From positions 1,833,946-1,897,945 of the forward strand of contig CP034984.1 of the NCBI GenBank assembly GCA_004026145.2: DNA of 64,000 nt, in the 5' to 3' direction. Positions 24,814 to 37,268 of this stretch are shown here, one piece after another (position 1 is the first letter of the stretch; every line of letters begins with the position of its first letter). Position numbers and translations under genes: made by a program. The notes beneath the pieces are model-generated. The model did not search any database. It worked only from the letters and a program-made list of their open reading frames with translations, and had not been told where the DNA came from. This stretch comes from Takifugu bimaculatus (Eukaryota > Chordata > Actinopteri > Tetraodontiformes > Tetraodontidae).

Positions 24814-26103
24814 TTTCACAAAAACTGATAACACTTTCTGACCTTCTTTTGAACTATCTTTGACGCCACAGAAATCCCATCCAGCTTGTGTTTGCTATCA
24901 CCTCCCGTGACTCCGTGCACGTTACTGGTATTGCCTTGAATTAAGCATACTTGCATGCTTGTTAGATGGAAACAGCTGTCAAGTGAGATAACGGGAGTAA
25001 CTCGAGCCCCATTCATTTGCCGGTTCCGGTCTTCTTTCTCCGAGAAAGAATGAATATTATTTTCTTTCTATGGATCTGGTGTTTCCTTTAGCAGTAAGTG
25101 TACAGAGTTGCACAGTACAGGAGTTAAATTTGGGGCAGGCTTGGATAAATAAATGAATAGTATGAGCAAGGAACTGCTATTGATGACAAGGTCAAGATGT
25201 TTGGAAAGTTATGTTAGTTTTCCTGTAGCAGGGAAAAGCTAATGCTAATGCCAGTTTTGTCTTGACTGGTTCTCCATTTTGATATTCTTTTGCACACTTC
25301 CTTGTGCTTGTTGGGCCACGCTGACTGTAATGAATGACTCACTGTTCCCCTCTCCAAGCCGAACCGACAGCCGCTCATCTGCCAGCTCGTTCCATGCTCG
25401 TGGTAACAGAAACCAGGTCAACTCATTACCACAATATCAATTAAAATAGCATCATTGTCAAACAGATGGCGAGCTGCCTGGTGATTTATGAGCCGCGCTT
25501 TTTGTGAGATGCCAAAGGTTAGAATCACAAATGGTCGGGTCACGGTATATTTTCAGCCCATCTATTCTGTTTTCATTGCCTTTAAATAAGCTGCTGTATC
25601 TTTGGATGGAATGTTTAGTGTCGGAGGTGGTCCAGCTCCGTAGGAGATAGTAGGGCTGCAGCTAAAGGCCACTTGTCCTCAGTCCCACCCGCACACCTAA
25701 ACCTACAGTCGGTCACGTCTAGTAGTGTGTATTTAATGCGACAGCCTGCAGTTTCCGCTCCTGCTGGTCTCCTGAGTGTCACGGGTGGGGGGGGGAGTTG
25801 CTGATACTGTTGTTTAATGACCAGAGGCTCTCCCCAGACTTGTTCCTGGTCTTGTCTGCTTCTGTGCGTCTGCTATCGCGGCGCTGACCAGAGTAGACGT
25901 GCGGCTCTGTGTCCCAAGGCTAATTGCTGCAACTTGGCTGATAGTCTTTCTTAGCTCCACTCGCATTGACTCCCCGGACTCCGGGGGGAATTCCCACAGG
26001 CACCCAAAGACAAACAAACCTGGGCGGAGAATCGATAACGGATGCAAGACTTACCGCTCAGCCCAGCTGCTGATTAAGATTCCACGGGATTGTGTTTTTG
26101 AGA

Positions 26104-26105
<2 letters not shown>

Positions 26106-26142
<37 letters not shown>

Positions 26143-26165
26143 TCTCTGTGTGTGTGTGTGTGTGT
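26106..26165. repeat. (TG)n microsatellite with TC interruption
   Basis: A TG array at 26106-26140, a short tctctc break, then a second TG array to 26165. It lies 1.7 kb upstream of the first PACRG exon. Confidence 0.97.
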
Positions 26166-27862
26166 CTACACTCCATAATAGCTTGAAGTATTGGTTGGTA
26201 TTGAGAGTTTACGTTTACATTTTTTATTGAGTGATTTCATGTATTCCTTAGGCTTTTAATTTTACTGTCCTGTCAATTTAAAGGAACTTTAAGTCTTTGA
26301 GAATAACATTAGTATCCATTTTGGAGGATCCAAATTTAATTGTGAAGATGGAAACGTCTTGTATTAAAGTAGATTTGTCTCTCCATCTCTCCGATGAAAG
26401 AAGTGCAGAACATTCTATTGAATTTGTGCATTTTATTGCCCAGGCACTGGCTAGCATCGACCTCACACCCTTTCGTTTCCGCCCATGTGACTGCATGTTT
26501 GCGTTCGCTCTCCTCCCTCGCCGCGCCTGACTCACAACGACGATCTTGACCGAGCAGGAGAAAAGGTCAAGGTTGGCCGACGAATTGCCTCAAAGCGATC
26601 AGCCTTGTCTCTCTGTGTTAACAGTGGGAGCGTTCTCTCTCTGGCCCCCTCTCTCCATCTCGCTGTCATTTCCCCTCTCTTTGTGTGCGGCCGCTCTGAG
26701 ACACGTTCATCAAGAAGGATGGGATGTAAGCGGCGAGGGCAGCCAGCGCTTGTCTGTCTCGCTTTGAAGGTTCTGCTTGCCGGTGACTTGAAAGCACCAA
26801 ACATCAGCGCCCGGGTGACATTTTAGCACGGACCATTGTGGACCAGCAACGGGGGGAGGGTCTGTGAGGGCATGCGTGCCCTCTATATGTGATTGTTTAT
26901 GGACGTAGAGTGAGGCCGTCCTTAGGGCTTCAGCTGTCCTCAAGGACAAGCTGGTTGCTTGGAGCTGCTTTCCAAAGGGATCACCTTTCATAAGATGACG
27001 AACAGGATCGCCGATTCGACCTCTCATCCTTTGTTCAACAATAGTGCCACAGGGAGGCTCCCCCACGACCGGTGGCCCTTTATAAACACATAAAAATAGA
27101 CACCCTTGTTCAAACAAACGTTATGAAAAATAGGCAGCAGGAAATGTAAATACTCGAGTAAAGTACAAGTACCTTCAGAGCGGACTCAAATGTAGCCACA
27201 CGGCACTGAGCTGACATGTAAAATGTGATATGATTGTCTGAACACAGAAGGCTCAAGGACAGCCTGCGGCCCCATGTGATGGAGTGGCTTTCCTCTGATG
27301 GCTCCACAGACATGAAAGGCTTCACTTTAATTTGTCACACAGCGGCTCACGCTCAGCCAAGGAAACATCAAAGCCTGCTATTGACCTACAGCCGGACGCA
27401 CGGCTCCATCTCCCTCCCCAATTACACGTGCGCGCGCCTGCGCCGATCTCTGGTAACAGGTGTTAACACGTGTGTCCGTACCAGAGCAGCAGGCACCGGT
27501 ATCCTGTTCTCCTGACCAGCTGTCCTCGGCCATTGTGTGGGCAAAGCATGCGCATGTGAGAAGGTGCTGACTGGAGGGGTTATTAATGGAGGCCACAAGC
27601 TCAAAGTCAAGGACAAAACAACGAAGACTTAAATCTCAGCAATCGTTTGAATTATTTGCAGAACTTTTCTATGTTTGTAGGCGTAAAACCAGCGCCAGCG
27701 TCAAAACGTTGTCCCTGTTAGCTAGCGCTTCCCTCAGTGGCTGCTCACTCTATCAAACGCCCTTGTGTGAAGGTCGACCTGCTCCCTCACTGTGTCGGCC
27801 TCTCTGGATTAAAGGTGCTCTTTTTGCCATATTTTAAAGTGAATGTACATTTCTGTCCTCAG

Positions 27863-28034
27863 GTGGAGATCGACAAGCTAGACTACCATCACTTCCTGCC
27901 CTTGTTCTTCGACGGCCTAAGCGAGACCACTCATCCGTACGCGGTGCTCGCCCGCCAGGGGGTCCATGACATGCTGGAGCACGGAGGGCCCAGGATCCTG
28001 CCTGTTATCCCCCAGCTCATCATGCCCATCAAGA
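27863..28034 (+). CDS. pacrg: PACRG internal coding exon (core helical repeat, first of two in window)
   Basis: This 172-nt exon encodes 57 residues, starting VEIDKLDYHHFLPLFFDGL and ending LPVIPQLIMPIK. It closely matches the vertebrate PACRG core (human has VEIEKLDYHHYLPLFFDGL and ARQGIHDMLEHGG). The acceptor is a pyrimidine-rich stretch ending in cag at 27860-27862. The donor is gtaagt from 28035. The exon starts in phase 0 and ends one base into a codon. Known of the family: PACRG is a small ARM/HEAT-like helical-repeat protein that sits with CFAP20 at the inner junction of ciliary and flagellar doublet microtubules, where it helps join the B-tubule to the A-tubule. In vertebrates its promoter is shared head-to-head with parkin (PRKN), which is not visible here. 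There is no frameshift or stop, so it looks functional. The paralogue PACRGL is less likely, because the residues track PACRG throughout. Confidence 0.96.
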
Positions 28035-30559
28035 GTAAGTGTCTTCCTCTCAGGCTTTACAACCCACACACACCACAACCCTTCCCCCAGGAGGCCCTAC
28101 GTCTCCTAATGTCAGTTCACCTTCACCGTGTTTTTCTGCCCCTGAAAGGATCATCCAATTATCTCAAGGCTACTTAATTAAGTTTGTGGATTTAAAATGT
28201 ATGTAAGTCATTTTCTCTGAATTCTGCTTGCGTGTTTAGTCACTGGGACGGACATCATCACAGCATTTTCACAGCACTTTAGAGTTTGAAGAGCGTCCGT
28301 CTCATTTTCTTGCAGGCAGTTTGTAGAGATACTATTAATATATCAATGATTGACAGGTTTTCCTCATTTAATGTGTATTTCTATCCTCAATCAACTCCAT
28401 GTTTGCTTGCTGTTTCATTATTTACTGTTTTGAAAAGTAAATTCTTAATTTGCAGCCCTCAAAAACTACAGCTAAAAAGCTAGAAAATTGTCTCCCTGTT
28501 ATTAAAAGACACAGGTGCATTTGAAAGCAGCAAAAATACGCTAGGAGGGCAAATTTAGAGGGCCAATAAAAAGAATTTACCAAGAGGTGACAATTGCAGA
28601 AATAATAACGTCCTATAAAAATAAACAGCCCCAGAAATAAACTCACCTGTCCTACATACTTGCTCTGTCACACTCTACCCTCACCAGGCGAGTGGGCCTG
28701 CCACAGGTCCTAATATGGCCTTGGTGTCGCACTGTTCCTATTATTACTTTAACCTTCAGGCCAAAGTGTCCTTGTTTTCCTGATTGCCAGAAGAAGCGTC
28801 TCTGGAAGTACCTGCTAATCTGCCACACGCAGCCTGGTGACATGCTACATTTAACTGTGTCAGCGTCTCCTTACCTTCACCGCGATGACACGGACTCACG
28901 TGCACGCACGTGCTCGTGACATTTGGCGGAGAGAGAGGTGGTGGGAAAGGGCATGGCTCAGGCCAAAGGGTGGGGGTTCAAAAATAGTCGCCAGTGAATC
29001 GGGCAGCCACATTTTACAGCATCTCAGTGCACGTTCAGTGTGCAGAGAGCTTTTGTTGGGAAATATCAGCCCCCCCCCCCGTCTCTCCCTCTGTTTCCCT
29101 CACACTCTCTCTTTTGTTTGCTAGTGCTGCCAAGTGGAGTGTCAGTTTCAAAGCGGGAGCCTTTAAGTGGCGCCTGGTGAGCCTGGGATAGTGTTCATGT
29201 CATGGGCAGTTGGCTGGCGGTGTGCATGTGAATCTGGAGTTTGCTTGCTGTTTGTGTGTGGGTGTTGGATGTCTGGGCAGGCACGTGCCGGAACGGCCAA
29301 CACCTGGCAGGGCTGCGGGAGAATCAGGGACTCAGGGAGTTGTGCCATTTCACTCTTAACTACTTACCTTTTAATTCCCTTAGCCATAATTAAAGCATTG
29401 ATTTAGTGGCACGAGTGCTGTGTAATGTTTGTCTCTTAAGTGCACGGATTGCTAAATTCATATCTGAAATTGGTGAACTAATTGGACGAAATAACCCTGC
29501 TACTCACTGACACTGAGGCCACTTGCTTAAAAATCCAAAGCTTTCAGCAGTTTTGGTCATTTTCCTGGAGGGAAATCAAAGGTGATGGTTCTGCTCCTCA
29601 TGAAAATACATACTTGCACTGATAATGGAATTTTAAATGGCCTGCTTCTTATTAACTTCCTGCTTTATTAAAAACCAGGCCTGTTTTGCTATCCACAAGG
29701 CAGAGCCGCCAGCGCATATCTCTATTGGAGATTAATTATTTTTATATGTTGCAGAGGGGAAAGGAAGCGATTGTGAGGGAGAGAAAGTCTGCCTTCTGAA
29801 ATGGCAAGGTATATATTTTCCCTCCTCTGATGTTAATACATCTTCAATGTGGCTGGCAGCCTCTTATCTGCAAAGCGACTGAGTCATGTCAGGCCCCGCT
29901 GCATTCTGATGACGGCTGCGGGTCACCCAGCGAGAATACACAATAAGGAAGGTCCCGGCTGACATAACCTTGAAGGTCCTCTAACAAGCAGGATGAAAAA
30001 TAATCAACAACAACAACAACAAGCAAACAAGGGAATAAAAAAAAACACTTCTATGTGATGAGTTATCTTCAGCCTTTAGCAGTGAACGTGCAGGATGAAG
30101 GCGATGGCACATAAAACACTGATTTACCTGTGCAGGTGTCACAGTGACTTTAAGGGAAATGTCACTGTGACTGTATCATCGAGGCTTTCATTCCTTCCTT
30201 AAATCAGGAGGAGGATTCAGCGTCATGCCTGCGTTGAGCTTGGGTTGATTTGTTCAGCTCAACACATGTGAGACGTTCATTGTATGGAACACACAGTCCA
30301 GTGTGTTGTGGTGGCCCCCACATTACCTGACACAGAACAACAGGTTGATGCCAAACACAGGCGTCCCCCCCCCCCATGTCATGTGACACTTCAGAGGAAA
30401 TGGAAGACAAGGTCATCATTGTTTCACTTTCTTGCTGAATATGAAACAGGTCTGCACGGATTATTCCCTTATTCAGATTTGTCCCAACACAGGTTTCATA
30501 CCAGCGTTGATACATCAGACCCTCCACTTCTCTCTCCTTGTTCTAATTTTTTTTCCCCA

Positions 30560-30579
30560 TTTTTTTTTTTTTTTTTTTT
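30560..30579. repeat. Poly-T tract
   Basis: About 20 consecutive T in the 3.4-kb PACRG intron, followed by agtaag. It could be the poly-A end of an antisense retroposed sequence, but no body was recognised beside it. Confidence 0.85.
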
Positions 30580-30843
30580 AGTAAGGCAAGACTAGCAATG
30601 AATAATTGAACAGTCCAGCAATCCAAATGTCACAGCAGGGAAAAAAGTGTTTGCTCTGCTGGTAATTAGAATTTCATTGTTTGTTATGTAGGTTTGAAAT
30701 TCTTCTCTGGGCGGCAGCGCATATCTCAGCGCATGTCTGGGGAAGCAGTGACGGATGACACGGAGAGATGGCAATAAAGGACAATACATTTCCTGATTGA
30801 GCATCATCACCACCGGGGCTGTCTCTCACCCACTCTCGCTCCC

Positions 30844-30862
30844 TCACACACACACACACACA
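30844..30862. repeat. Short (CA)n microsatellite
   Basis: About nine CA units, about 620 bp upstream of the second PACRG exon. Confidence 0.9.
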
Positions 30863-31483
30863 GAGGCATTTCCCAGCAAACTGGCTCTCGAAAGGTCACC
30901 AAAGTGGAGGCGTCCCACGCACACCATGCATTCGGTTGCACAAATGCACTCCGACGAGGGTGTAAAAAACATTAGCCTCTTGTTTTTATGACCCTTCCAC
31001 ATTGTGCAGGCTTCCTACGTGTTCCTCTGTTGCAGCGGTGACTGCCGCCAGGGCTCGTAACCGCGCTGACATTAGGTCGCAGCGCTCACGTGTGCGACTG
31101 TTGTGTGACCCAGCAGCTCAGGATTCGCGTATGAGCTGTTGTTCACACATGGCGCTGCAGTCTGCTGCTCTGAGCGCCGTGGGGATGATAATCCTCCCTC
31201 GCTGCTCTTTTTCTCATCATCGGCGTGCTCATTTTGATGCCATCACCCAGTCGGAAAGTGTGGCGCCTTCACTGACTGCATCATCAATATGAAACCACAC
31301 AGTTCTGGTGGTTGATCCAATAAAGAATAAAGAAGATTGTTTTGGAAATCACTGAATTAATAACTCCATGGATTCACTCACGTTTGCTCGTGTTGCTCAT
31401 TCATCTTTGACAGTTGTGTTCATTTATTTATCAAACGCTCACTTTACAGCTTTCGATGACCTTCCCTGACCTTTACCTTCCAG

Positions 31484-31633
31484 ACGCCCTGAACACCAGA
31501 AACCGTCAGGTGATCTGCTCCACCCTGAAGGTCCTGCAGCACCTGGTGACGTCTGCCGACATGGTGGGAGAGGCGCTGGTGCCGTACTACAGGCAGATCC
31601 TCCCCATTTTCAACATCTTCAAGAACATGAACA
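31484..31633 (+). CDS. pacrg: PACRG internal coding exon (second of two in window)
   Basis: This 150-nt exon continues the frame of the exon at 27863-28034. The single base left over there joins the first two bases here to make an Asn codon, giving IK-N-ALNTRNRQVICSTLKV. It then runs through LQHLVTSADMVGEALVPYY and ends RQILPIFNIFKNMN. Human PACRG reads NALNLRNRQVICVTLKV and RQILPVLNIFKNMN at the same place, so identity and order are clear. The acceptor is a long pyrimidine tract ending ttccag at 31478-31483. The donor is gtgagt from 31634, leaving phase 1. The exon supplies further helices of the ARM/HEAT-like repeat used at the doublet-microtubule inner junction. The remaining C-terminal part, which in vertebrates contains a DYSQQKRENIGDL-like segment, was not found downstream. 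Reading through the donor meets a stop after about 30 unrelated codons. Confidence 0.96.
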
Positions 31634-31788
31634 GTGAGTCAGACAGAGGGTGTCAAGCGGCCCCCATTTTCCTTGTGGGTTTGCTCACTTTAGAAATCTC
31701 TCTGCTACCCTGCCAGCATTTCTAAACCGGTGAAAGGTCTTGTGAGGTATGCTGGCATCCAGCGCGGTACACCTGTCGCTGCGCCTTT

Positions 31789-31800
31789 CCCCCCCCCCCC
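31789..31800. repeat. Poly-C tract
   Basis: Twelve C in a pyrimidine-rich context, 156 bp after the second PACRG exon. Confidence 0.85.
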
Positions 31801-34147
31801 TTCACTATATTTGACATTGGAGCTCTATTTTTTCCCGTCCCTGTCAGTCCGGCTGCACCGTGCAGGGCTGCTGATGAGACTCTGTCCTTGATCTCTTTGA
31901 ACGCCTCCACCTGGGTGACACCAGGACCTGTGGAGATTGGCATCAGATAGGCAGGTCTCTTTGTGTGCTCGTGTGAAAGCACTTAGCGCGGCGTGACATG
32001 TTGAGCCCATCGAAGGCATTGGGTACACAGCTCAGCCTGCGGCCAGGAGGATGCAGAGAGTGACGCTGCAAATCAATCATTTAAACACAGGCTTTAACGG
32101 GAGGAAACACAAGGCTTGAGTCTCTTAATCAATATCCAATTTGAATCTGTTGTCTCTGTAATACGCTTACATTATCTTTTACTGTTTGCTGAGGTCTAAC
32201 AAAGGAGGAGAACGCCGAGAGAGGTGGAGGAAAAAGACAAAGGACGGAAAAGAAAAGCCCGCCTTATTAGCGCGTGGCTGTATGCAAATCTCCTCCCTAA
32301 ATTAGCTGTCAAATCAATCCCCAAGACCATTTTGAGGTGCGAGTTTCCACCAGCGCGCAGCCTCGGCCTCCAAGAGCGGTTTTATCTCTGCCTGGGGGCG
32401 ACCGTGCCGGCTCGTCTGCCTACCTGCCGTCTTCTGCGTCCTCTGGCAGGCATTGATTATACCTGAGCCAACCTCGCACCTGGCAGACGTCCCCGCTATT
32501 GACCTGTCCCGGGGAGACCAGTGTGAGCTAGAGAGGTGTCCACTCCTGCACCCGACCAAGAGGAGCCATTGCCTTTCTAATGTTTGCTTGCATTTAACGG
32601 TTTATATCGTAAACTCTGAAGTCGGCTGGTCATTATCGCTCATTCTCTCTGTCAATGCAGTGGGTAGAACTTAAGACAGAACAAATATTTTTCATACTGG
32701 TACAAAAAAACCAGTGTAAGTTATAAGTCTCTGTTCTGTCTGTGTGTTTCACAATATTTTCCCTCTCGCTCTCTGTGTTCCTTTGTCCCCCATCTGTTTT
32801 ATGTTGCTTGTTTCAATCAATATCAAAGCTTTGGTTGAAGCCATTCCATTATCTAATATCTCTTATATACACATCCAGCTCCGGCCCACGCTGGTTCAGC
32901 TCTCACTCAAGCAGAGCCAGAGCACCGCCTGGAGCAGACAGAACATTGTATTCATACGCTGGAAGACACAGGGGACTGTCTTGCATTGAATGGTAACATC
33001 TCCCTCTGGCTCTCCCACGCTGTAACCCATTGCGCTTACGTGGCATTCCTCTTATCTCCCCAGCCACAACCGGACCACTGTCCAGTCTGTGCGTGTGTGT
33101 AGAGACTTGTGCGCCTTTGGTGTGAATGGATCAGTTGTGTCCCGTTTGCAGCTGTTGACTTCAGTGTGAAATCAGCCTCCAGTTTGTGCCTCTTCCTCTC
33201 TATATTGACCATTGTTGGTTTGTTCCAGCCTTGGCCACATGACGCCCGCCCCCCTCCCCGTGGATTCCGTATGATCAGTGCTCCACGCCCTGAGTCTGTC
33301 CTCTACTTTCCCAGTTGGTGCTGCCGTTCTTGAGTATTGCTAAGATATCACACTCCGATCACGGGACGGATCCTCCAGGCTGCGTTCACTCACTTCCACA
33401 GCGTGGGTCCCAGTGAGACAGGGCCGTGACCCGTTGAAATGGGCCCCATCTCAGCCTTTTTTCAGGGTCAGAGCTTGTCATCTCTAAACTGGACCCTGGG
33501 GTGTCTGTTTTACTCAGACAGGGTTTCAGATCCTGGACCAAATGACTCATGCCATGCTGGAACCCGTGCTTCTGAAGATTGAACCCTTTTGTCAGCCTCT
33601 GTTCCCACCACTGACACAGCCATGCGTCATTTTGAAGTCCACAATAACGAGCAATCACCTAGCATCAACGTGCTTGACGTACCCCTTTGTCTCCTGAATC
33701 AGCTCTCTTTACTTTGTTTGCTTTGTGGCTCCTTGTGCACGAGCCGTGTACGCGTGTCCTCCAGCGTGATTTGCAACGCTCTCTTGTTTGCTCGCCGTGA
33801 TGAATCTCATCCCTAATGAAATGCAGCAACATTCCCCGTGAAGGAGAGACGCACTCCTGTAGCAAATCTCTCTTTCCAGCTCCAGAGGGAATCCTGCTCG
33901 ATGGGAAGAAAGGAGATTTTTGGCGAGGAAGACAGCAGCTATCCCTGCACGGTTTTGTGAGATGGCAGGTAATCTGCGTGGACACTGTAGCTTCTATTTT
34001 TCTTAGTGAATTAGGCAACTCTTGACTGCAGGTTATATGGTTTTTATATTCTTCTGGAGATTTTACTCAGCTTGAATTGTAGCATTGATTTTTTTTTTGC
34101 TTATCTGTATGATATAGGTCTTTAAACCCCTATTCATCACTGACAGA

Positions 34148-34221
34148 CTCTCTCTTTCTCTTTCTCTTTCTCTTTCTCTTTCTCTTTCTCTGTCACACAC
34201 ACAGACACACACACACACACA
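34148..34221. repeat. (TTTCTC)n hexanucleotide plus (CA)n
   Basis: Homopyrimidine TTTCTC units run from 34148 to 34190, followed by tgt and CA repeats to 34221. The pyrimidine part is a mirror repeat of the kind able to form triplex (H-)DNA. Confidence 0.95.
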
Positions 34222-34341
34222 GAAACAAGAACACTGTGGTCATCTGGTTCATTTTGTCTATTTATCTTCCTGTAAGAATGAGGCCTTCATCTCAGCAATG
34301 ATAAGTTCTCCCCCACATACATTGTTGAGCCCACAGAAATG

Positions 34342-34342
34342 T

Positions 34343-34381
<39 letters not shown>
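34342..34381. repeat. (AC)n microsatellite
   Basis: An AC array followed by a short purine gagagag stretch (to about 34405). Confidence 0.95.
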
Positions 34382-34383
<2 letters not shown>

Positions 34384-34515
34384 TGCAGAGAGAGAGGGAG
34401 AGAAGTAGTTGTGATAGTGCCTCGCTATCTATCATTCCTGGTGAGCCGGTGAGCTTTTTGAGTTGGGCGAATTTGCTGCTGTGTTTCTTTGTCGGGCTTT
34501 GTCAGTACATCACTC

Positions 34516-34550
34516 TACACACACACACACACACACACTCACACACACAC
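34516..34550. repeat. (AC)n microsatellite
   Basis: An AC array with one TC interruption. It is the third array within about 400 bp. Confidence 0.95.
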
Positions 34551-37252
34551 AAACCCAACAGGAAGAGTGGGTTGACCCCATGACTCCTCTGCCAGGGACA
34601 GGGTGTAACAGGGAGGGCTCCAAGGACACTTCATCAACTGTGGATGTACATCATGACGTTCAAACACTGAAATATCAAACGGCCGCCGTGGACACACGCA
34701 GACACGCGCAGGCGAATCAGTTCCAAAGCTTGTTCTCCTGGAACTCATTTTATGTGACAGAAGGCCAAACGTATGCCGTTGTAGTCCACCACCTGTGCTA
34801 GTTTCTACAGCACAACATGATGCTTTTGTGTACTGCCAGAGAGCTGCGCTGTTGCCTATATGGTGTCCAAGTTTATTCCTGGGATATGCGCTTCTCAAAC
34901 ATTTGTTTTATTTAATTATGTTTTCTAGCTGCTCTTGTGAAAAATTAATTCACTCCATGTATGCATACATATACGGCACAAGGGGACCTTTCCCACACAA
35001 ACACACACCCCACACGCACACACCCTTGGCCCTGGGTGTAATCCATCATCCTCCACAGACACACAGAGCTCTTGTCCCCACGGACGACAGAATGCACAGC
35101 TCATCCTCAGCCCATCTCCTCTTGCATGTCCCCTTTCCTACAGGAGATATCTATCTATCAGGCAATCACAGCCTGCCAAGACCTCTCTACCATTAAAACA
35201 GGGAATGAATGGAAGGAACAGAGAGAAAAAGGTGAGCGATAGAAGGAGAGATGACTAAGTGAGAGATAAAATCCAGGTAATACCGTGCTTGTCTGTTCTT
35301 ACCTGCTCTCCTGTTAGCATGCTTCACAGCACATAATGACTTTTTCTTACTCTCCTGAAGCTTAAGAGAAAGTAGTGGGAAATAGTGGAAATATATTTAG
35401 GCAGTCTCCATCTCCCTCCATTTCTTACTGCTGTCGCCCGCAGTTATGCCCACCTGGATGTGTTAATTTCTATTGTCAGCAGGTCTGAGGCAGAGCAGCC
35501 AATCAGGTTTGAGTGTCGGCCCTCGGGCCTGCAGCCACTCTGCGGCTCCAATTTAAAGGTCAGCTGATAAGCGGTTAGATTCATGCATAATCTCGGCGGC
35601 TCTGAACACAGACAGGCAGAATGCTAAACATAACATTTGCACCGGATCGAGCTTCTAATACTTCTGATTTTGCTTTAACAAATTGTTTTTCTTCCCTTTG
35701 AGTTCATCAGGTGACGCATCACGATTTTTGGTTAGTTTCTTAAATAATTGAGTGTCTTTTGTAACGTGAAGCACTAATGGGAATGAAAGGTGCCAGTCTG
35801 TAAATGGCTCAGAGCCTGAGTTTGGCAGGTTGCTGAAAATGAAATAGAATTTGGCATCTTCACTTAAAGACCGCAGGTTATGAAAATGCCACTTTGATTG
35901 TTGCAGTGCAGACACGGCAGAACTCAAATTGCTCAAAGTCAAGTCAACATTGTAGCTTTGGTGCATTATTGCCTATTATTGCGTCAGCGTCATTTCCAAT
36001 GTCACGTCCGCTGGTGTGAACGTGTCTCTGTACGTCTCTCTGCGTTTCATATTTTAAGAAAAAAGATGAATGCTGTGAAATTTTGGACTGCAGCAGGTGG
36101 ACTGAAACAGTTTATAGCTGTCACGAACCCACAGTATTTAGGCTTTGTTTCAGATTGCCTGGCTTCACCTGCCCATTTTTGGTTTTCCCAGCAGACGTTA
36201 CAGTTTTAACGTCTGGATGGGTTTGGATGGGTTAGCCTAGATGAGGATGATCAGGTTTAGCACACTAATCGGTGTTGGAAAATGCCTTTCATCATGCTAT
36301 AGAATCAGAAGTTCTGTATCAGCAGGGCTGCTCTGTCCTAATCCATGTAACATACAATTATTTAATTGGATGAGTTATGAGATTACTCTTCCTCCCTCCC
36401 TGTCTCCATGAGATTAGCGTCGCTGTAATTAATGAATTCAAAACAGTCTGAGACAGTTTTCCAAACTCCAGGCACGTTTATGAGCTCTAAGCCATAGCTT
36501 TGATTGCTAAAGGTGATCCTTCGCTGTTCCTTTGTTTGGTACCACCGGTGGCGTGTTCCTCGATTCTGATCAAAAACAGGGGGGAAAAAAGCAAAGGCAT
36601 TCTCGTCTGTGTGCGCGTCCCCGCCTGCAAAAACCCTCCTGCAGCCGCTCACTACATCATTGTGTTTGACATCTCCACGGGCAGCCCACGATGAACGCCG
36701 GCGTGTTTGTCCAGCCAGTTTTGGATCAGCATTCACACCCTGCGCCAGGTCGCCTGTCAGCTTCCATAAACAGCCACACCTTCAGCAGCTGGCCTGCTGC
36801 ACGAAAGTGACTAAACACACAGAACAAATGACAAGTAGAATTCCCACTGTCTCCTCAAGCTGAGCTCCCAGTAAGGACATAATAAACAACACAAATAATT
36901 GCCATTTTTGATCTTTCCCTTGTTTGTTCAGTGGAGTTGAAGCTAATGTACCCACCGCTGCATCGGCAAAATCAAAAGCTTCTGTCCGGTGACTAAGAAA
37001 GCTTGTAAACCAGACACATTTTGACTAATCGGGCTGATTGGGATGCCAGTTGGTTGTAATGCCCTCACACCTGTCTCCCGTCTGTCTGCCGCTGAAGCTC
37101 CTCCCATTATTGTCCTCTTTCAGACAGAGGTAACCCCATCCCTTACGTTCTCACCCAGGCATGTCAGCGCGCAGCAGTCGCAGCCCCTCGCACTCTCTAA
37201 TGGCTGTCATTGGATCCCTTTCTAGCATTTTAATGCACACCATTTCTCAAGA

Positions 37253-37268
37253 CCCCCCCCCCCCCCCC
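37253..37268. repeat. Poly-C tract
   Basis: Sixteen consecutive C. Confidence 0.88.

Larger units (their letters stand above)
1..27862 (+). other. pacrg: PACRG upstream intron (3' portion)
   Basis: Everything upstream of the exon at 27863 is read as intron. The exon begins in the middle of the PACRG protein, and the preceding exon (a KPTAFRKFYERGDFP-like segment in vertebrates) was not found in any frame. The stretch is at least 27.9 kb, consistent with the very long introns known for PACRG. It holds simple repeats, two LINE-derived pieces and the possible antisense exons described separately. About 6400-7700 is notably AT-rich. Outside the listed items I see no gene. Nested small genes or conserved enhancers cannot be excluded by reading alone. 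Confidence 0.8.
28035..31483 (+). other. pacrg: PACRG intron between the two recognised exons
   Basis: This 3,449-bp intron has consensus GT...AG ends (gtaagt at the donor, a pyrimidine-rich tract and cag at the acceptor). It contains no recognisable coding sequence. Visible landmarks are a C11 tract at 29070-29080, a short CAA run at about 30005-30022, a C11 tract at 30365-30375, a poly-T run of about 20 at 30560-30579 and a short (CA)n at 30844-30862. The rest is unique-looking intronic sequence. It is short compared with the introns on either side. Confidence 0.9.

Noticed and set aside
31634..31725. In-frame extension of the second PACRG exon past its donor
   Set aside because: The donor gtgagt is consensus and the extension has no PACRG similarity. 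It is intron read-through.
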